A stretch of DNA of 64,000 bases. It comes from JBGPLJ01 sp963826145. Its GTDB lineage: Bacteria; Pseudomonadota; Gammaproteobacteria; Steroidobacterales; Steroidobacteraceae. Positions 59,968-64,000 of the stretch are shown piece by piece (position 1 is the stretch's first letter; each line of letters begins with the position of its first letter). Below the pieces are notes generated by a model, which worked only from the letters and a program-made list of their open reading frames with translations, did not search any database and was not told the origin of the DNA. A program made the position numbers and the translations under genes. The stretch covers positions 1,809,197 to 1,873,196 of the forward strand of contig CAWGVW010000001.1 of assembly GCA_963826145.1 (NCBI GenBank), read 5' to 3'.

Positions 59968-60816
59968 TCAGCTGATCGTCCGAGTTGTCGAGGACAGTTG
60001 CGAGTTTCGCGTGATAGCAATCTGCTGCAAGGATTCGTCCAGGAATTTTCGCCAGCGCTCCTGTTGCAGGGTCACAGCCAGCTGCGCCTTCACTTGCTCG
60101 AATGAGGGCGGCGTCACCGGACGCGACTCGATGAGTCGAACGACGTGCCAGCCGTAGGCGGTCTTAATTGGCTGCCGCGCGTATTGATTGAGCTTCAGCG
60201 TTCGGGCTGCGCCTATCAGAGCACTCGGTACACCGTCGGCCTTCACCCAGCCAAGGTCTCCCGACCGCAAACGGGATTCATCGGCCGAGTTCTCCCGCGC
60301 CAGTGCGCCGAAGTTCTCGCCGCGGTCGAGCCTCTCGACGATGTCTCGCGCCGCATTGCGGGTGGGAACGAGGATATGCGCGATGTGATATTCGGCTGAC
60401 GGCAGCGCGGCGACATAGCTTTGGTAGGCCCCAGCGAGTACCTCGTCGCTCGGTGTCGCATAGACTCCGGCAGCGCGCGCCGCGGATCGCGCCAACGATT
60501 CGACGCGCGCGATTTCGGCTTCTTGAACCGCATCCGGTGATGAAGCTTGCGATGCAATTGCAGCGGCGGCTTCGAGACGCAACATCTCATCAAGCAACGC
60601 GACTTTCTGTCTGGAATCGACGCGCGCAGAATCAATTCCCGTCTTGCTCTTTACGTAGAATTCGAATACAGCCGTGGTGACCGGTTTGCCACCCACCACG
60701 GCAACGACGTCCGTTCCCGAACCGACTGTGTGACTGCAAGCCGCCGCCAGTATCAAAACCGAGCTGGCGAGCGTGCGCCGAACGCAACTGCCTCCATCAA
60801 GCCGCGCGATCTCCAT
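59968..60816 (-). CDS. Periplasmic peptidyl-prolyl isomerase lipoprotein (parvulin/PpiC type)
   Basis: A 282-residue lipoprotein: signal peptide with lipobox LAAAC at about residue 27. A SurA/PpiD-like N-terminal region (AVVGGKPVTTAVFEFYVKSK...) is followed by one parvulin domain (about 140-235): YHIAHILVPTRNAARDIVERL, NFGALARENSADESRLRSGDLGWVKADGVP and TAYGWHVVRLIESRP. In some bacteria such genes accompany systems that export or assemble repeat proteins; here it follows 16 bp after the large TolB/Ig gene on the same strand, suggesting it helps fold that product (inference). Confidence 0.87.
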   Translation of the reverse strand: MEIARLDGGSCVRRTLASSVLILAAACSHTVGSGTDVVAVVGGKPVTTAVFEFYVKSKTGIDSARVDSRQKVALLDEMLRLEAAAAIASQASSPDAVQEAEIARVESLARSAARAAGVYATPSDEVLAGAYQSYVAALPSAEYHIAHILVPTRNAARDIVERLDRGENFGALARENSADESRLRSGDLGWVKADGVPSALIGAARTLKLNQYARQPIKTAYGWHVVRLIESRPVTPPSFEQVKAQLAVTLQQERWRKFLDESLQQIAITRNSQLSSTTRTIS

Positions 60817-60832
60817 TTCTGTCTCCTCCCCT

Positions 60833-63800
60833 TCAACGCACGCGATAATTGACGGTCACCGTCCGGGTATTGCCCGCTCGATCCCGCCCGGCAACGGACA
60901 GGGTCTTCGCACCCGCGGTCGCGGTGTCGATCGATGTTCCGACTGCGACCGTACCGACGCACTGTGCGTTCCCCGATTTGAGATCTGCACAGCCATAGAG
61001 GGCCGGGATGCGTGAGCCACGCGGATAGGTGACCCCGGCAAGCGGGCTTAACACCGCGACGAGGGGCTTGGTGGCGTCGCGTTTCACGGTGATCGAGCGG
61101 GAATTCGTGCCGCCGGCGCTCGTCGCCGTACATGCGAATGTCGTGCCCGCGGTATCGCTCGTAACTGTCGAGGAAGTGCAGCCCTGCTGGGCAGTGATGG
61201 CTGACTCCGCATCCGTCACCTGCCAGACGACGGAAACGTTCGAGGTGTACCAGCCATTGTCACCCAGCGTTCCTTGCACGAGCGCCGCGATGGCGGGCGC
61301 CGTCGTATCCGAGCCTGTCGTCGTGACCGTGTGGCAACAGTGCCGACCGTCGCCGTGTTGCCAGCCAAATCAGCTGCCGTCACCGGGAAATTCTTCGCGC
61401 CCGCGATGGCGGTATCGATCGACGCGCCATTCGCGACCGGTCCGCTGCAGCTCGAAATGCCGGAGCGCCCGTCGCTGCATGCGTAATTCGCAGTGACTGT
61501 GGATCCTGCCGGATAGCTCGCACCGGCGGGCGGCGTGTTGATCGTGATTGCCGGCGCGGTCTTGTCTATGTTGATTCCGCTTGCCGTCGCCGATGCGCTG
61601 GTATTGCCCGCGACGTCGGTACAGGTGCCTGAGGCCGAGAGGCCGGTGCCCTCCGCCGACAGCAACGTGCTCGGCGAGCAACCGGCGATCCCGGAGCCGG
61701 ACAGACTGTCCGTACCGTCGAATGACACGGTGACGTCGGTGTTGTTCCAGCCGTTCGCATTCGCAGGAGGTGTGGCGTTCGCTACCGCAGTGGGTGGCGT
61801 GCGATCGATTCGAATCGCGGTCGCGGTAGCCGTTGCCGCATTTCCTGCGAGGTCGCGGCAAGTGCCCGACGCCGATTGATTGCCGCCATCGGACGACAAC
61901 GTCACGGCGGCATCGCAGCCATCCGGGGCGACACCCGAAAGCGTATCCGTCGCGGTGAATGAAACGGTCACCGGCGTCGTATTCCAGCCGGCGCCATTCG
62001 GAGATGGCGAGGCCGATGCCGCAGCGGTCGGGGACGTCTTGTCGATGTTGATACCGGTGACCGACGCGGATGCACTGACATTGCCGGCCCGGTCCGTACA
62101 CGTGCCGGATGCGGACTGACCCGTGCCCTCCGCGCTCAGCAGCTGATCGGTGGCGCAACTCGCGATACCGGATGTGTCGTCGGTTCCGGTGAACTGCACT
62201 GTGACATCAGCGCGGTTCCAGCCGGCACCGTTGGCAACGGGCGAGGCCGTTGCGGCTGCAACCGGTGCAGTGCCGTCACGCTTGATGTTCACGGTGTTCG
62301 ACCAGGGGCCGCCGGCGCCGTTGGCAGTGCAGGTAAGCGAGGTGCCTGGAGTATCGGTGTTGATGACTGTGCTGCCGCATCCCGTCTGCGACGCGATGAG
62401 CGACGACGGATCGGTGACGGTCCAGTTCACCGTCACGTCGGATGTGTACCAGCCACCCGAACCGAGCGCTCCGCTCACATTGGGCGTAATCGTCGGTGCC
62501 GTCGTGCCCGAGCCGCCGTTGCTCTCCATGGCTGCGAACGGCGAGAAGGAATTGACGTTACCGCAAACGGTGTGAGTGGCCGCGTTATTCGACGTCGTGG
62601 TATCGACCCAACCGTCGTTGACAAAGTGCAGCAGGCGCACGGCCGCCGGATTCGCATAGGTGACGCCACCGTAGTCCAGGCACACTTCGATCACGCCGGA
62701 AAAGACCGCGGTGCTGTTGATGTCGAAGTAGCTGACTGGATCTCCTGGGACAACGGGATCTCCTGGGGTGAAGCCGGTCGGCGGCGGTGGCCCATACGGG
62801 CTCGCCGTGACGAGTGTCGCGCCCGCGCGCGTGACGCTGGTGAAGCGCAAGGTGAATGGCCCCGCCGTGACGGTGGGGCTCCCCACGCTCGTGTTGTTCT
62901 GAGCTGCGTTGCGCCGCCAGTCGGTGAGAGCAATGGCGCTGCCAACACCCGGTATATCAAGTACCAGCATGGTGAACGTTCCATCGATCCCTATGGCGAA
63001 GATCCCGACTTTGTTCGGCCCCGATACGGCGAGGAAGGCGATATTCTGGCCGTCGGGAGACCAGACCGGAGAGATCGCGCTCGGCGTCCAGCCAATCGGC
63101 ACATTCGGGGTCACTTGCCGGGAGTTGGCGAGATACGGCGGCGCCGCCTGAAAGTCAGCCGCGAAGATGTAACCGGCCTGGCTGTAGGCCACCTTGCTGC
63201 CGTCGGGAGACCACGCCAGCCGCTCATCCAGCTGGCCTGGTAGATTGGCAATGAGAATCGGGGGTCCGCTGGCGTCGGCGGGCACAATGTATCGTGTGTG
63301 ATCGAAATCAGTTTGCGCGGCGGCGGTAAATGCGATCCACGCACCGTCGGGCGACCACGATGGGTTGCGGATGTTGATTGGCCCCAGATTGCCGTTGCCC
63401 ACATCTGCAAAGCCGAGATCGGCCAATACGCGAACATCGGTGCCGTCGGCGTTCATCGTCCAGAGTTTGTGATTGGCACCATTTGGGATACCGATGTCCT
63501 CTGCGCCGGCAAAGACGATGCGCTGGGAATCCGGTGACCAGTCGAGCGACGTGATGCGTGCGTACACTCCCGGCAACGGCGTGAGCAACGTCTTGCCGCT
63601 ACCGTCGGCGTTCATGACGACGAAGCCCGCAACAGTCTCGAAGAATGATCCGGACGGGGCCAAACGCCTGACGAACGCCGGGACGTAGGCGATACGCGCA
63701 CCATCGGGCGACCAGCGCGCGTCGACGGCGCCGGTTACGCGTGCGCCACTAATGTCGAAATACGCCTGCGCGGGATTGGGGTATACCTGCCCAGGTTCGC

Positions 63801-64000
63801 CAAGGAAATCGAGATCGGCAGAACCATCAGCCCCCGATCGATGCAGGAACGAAAAGCCACTTGACAACATGTATTGGGACTCGGTCGTCGCGTAGGACCG
63901 TACAAACAACAAGTCGCCGCCCGCGCGCGTCGGCAGCGGCGGCGGCTGCACGGAGTGAGGATCCCATTGGAGAAAATCGATGGAGCCGCCGTATTGTCGG
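60833..64000 (-). CDS. Very large exported protein: TolB-like propeller plus Ig-like repeats (5' end outside window, one frameshift)
   Basis: The frame is open to the window edge (residues YGGSIDFLQWDPHS before the GTG at 63951), so the N-terminus is missing. The N-terminal half has five PD40/TolB blades (DARWSPDGARIAYV, LDWSPDSQRIVFAG, PSWSPDGAWIAFTA, LAWSPDGSKVAYSQ, PVWSPDGQNIAFLA). The C-terminal half has six to seven Ig-like repeats of about 80-90 residues with the pattern GWNxxxVTVxFTGTDxxSGIAxC...GTCTDxAGN. Near 61320-61335 the frame changes (one base missing); the continuation (VTTTGSDTTAPAIAALVQGTLG...) holds the last repeats and ends at 60833. It is likely secreted or surface-exposed. 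Frameshift or assembly error cannot be separated. Confidence 0.82.

Noticed and set aside
59766..59975. Small 69-codon frame after tRNA-Pro
   Set aside because: No Shine-Dalgarno sequence, no family resemblance and overlap with the end of the PpiC gene.

Overview
The window is high-GC (mid-60s percent by eye), densely coding bacterial chromosome. Gene content and order indicate a gammaproteobacterium. The block rpsT / murJ-ribF-ileS-lspA-ispH / pilE-pilY1-pilX-pilW-pilV-fimU-fimT, next to rplU-rpmA-obgE and ispB, matches the order known from Pseudomonas aeruginosa, although fkpB and pilY2 are absent at their usual places. The intergenic repeats and many lipoprotein or lipid A type genes fit a Xanthomonadales, Nevskiales or Steroidobacter-like lineage; I would not place it below class with confidence. 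GTG and TTG starts are common, and genes often overlap by 4 bp (ATGA or GTGA). Convergent neighbours overlap tail to tail at four places.

Layout. 1-9.9 kb: end of metG, nth, then a reverse-strand pyruvate dehydrogenase operon (aceE-aceF-lpdA) followed by an acyl-CoA ligase. 9.9-16.1 kb: pepA, pyrC, rnt, grxD, a DUF1289 protein, a PuuD-like membrane protein, nadC (no normal start codon) and a HemD-like gene. A 30-bp perfect inverted repeat separates these from a GAF-PAS-PAS-GGDEF-EAL protein (16.2-18.9 kb). 19-26 kb: a DUF4382-type lipoprotein and an envelope group (ArnT-like glycosyltransferase, lipid A synthase N-terminal-like protein, family 2 glycosyltransferase, CDF metal exporter, DUF374 acyltransferase). 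25.7-29.6 kb: a small locus with a 4'-phosphopantetheinyl transferase divergent from a cytochrome P450 and a fatty-acyl-AMP ligase carrying its own carrier domain. This is the best candidate in the window for an undescribed pathway. 29.7-32.7 kb: a LytS/LytTR-type two-component pair, an LpxL-like acyltransferase and tRNA-Thr(CGT).

32.8-41.1 kb: an Irr-like Fur-family regulator with a leaderless-looking promoter, then the complete minor pilin/PilY1/PilE operon of the type IV pilus. 41.1-53.5 kb: isoprenoid, lipoprotein-processing, translation and peptidoglycan-flippase housekeeping genes, with a large Ig/RCC1-propeller lipoprotein inserted between rplU and ispB. 53.5-59.4 kb: a secreted amidohydrolase, an OMF/HlyD/DUF3302 export trio with no obvious pump, and a quinone-oxidoreductase-like gene broken by four frame changes. 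59.4-64 kb: tRNA-Pro(CGG) followed by a gene-poor stretch with a decayed tRNA-Pro-like fragment, a PpiC lipoprotein, and a huge TolB-propeller/Ig-repeat protein that runs off the window and contains a frameshift.

Several reading-frame breaks (lpdA, the oxidoreductase, the TolB/Ig gene, perhaps the PuuD-like gene and nadC) are either real lesions or assembly indels. The sequence alone cannot decide this, and it should be kept in mind when reading those entries. A palindromic repeat family (CCCTCTCCC..GGGAGAGGG followed by GGGTGAGGG units) occurs three times.
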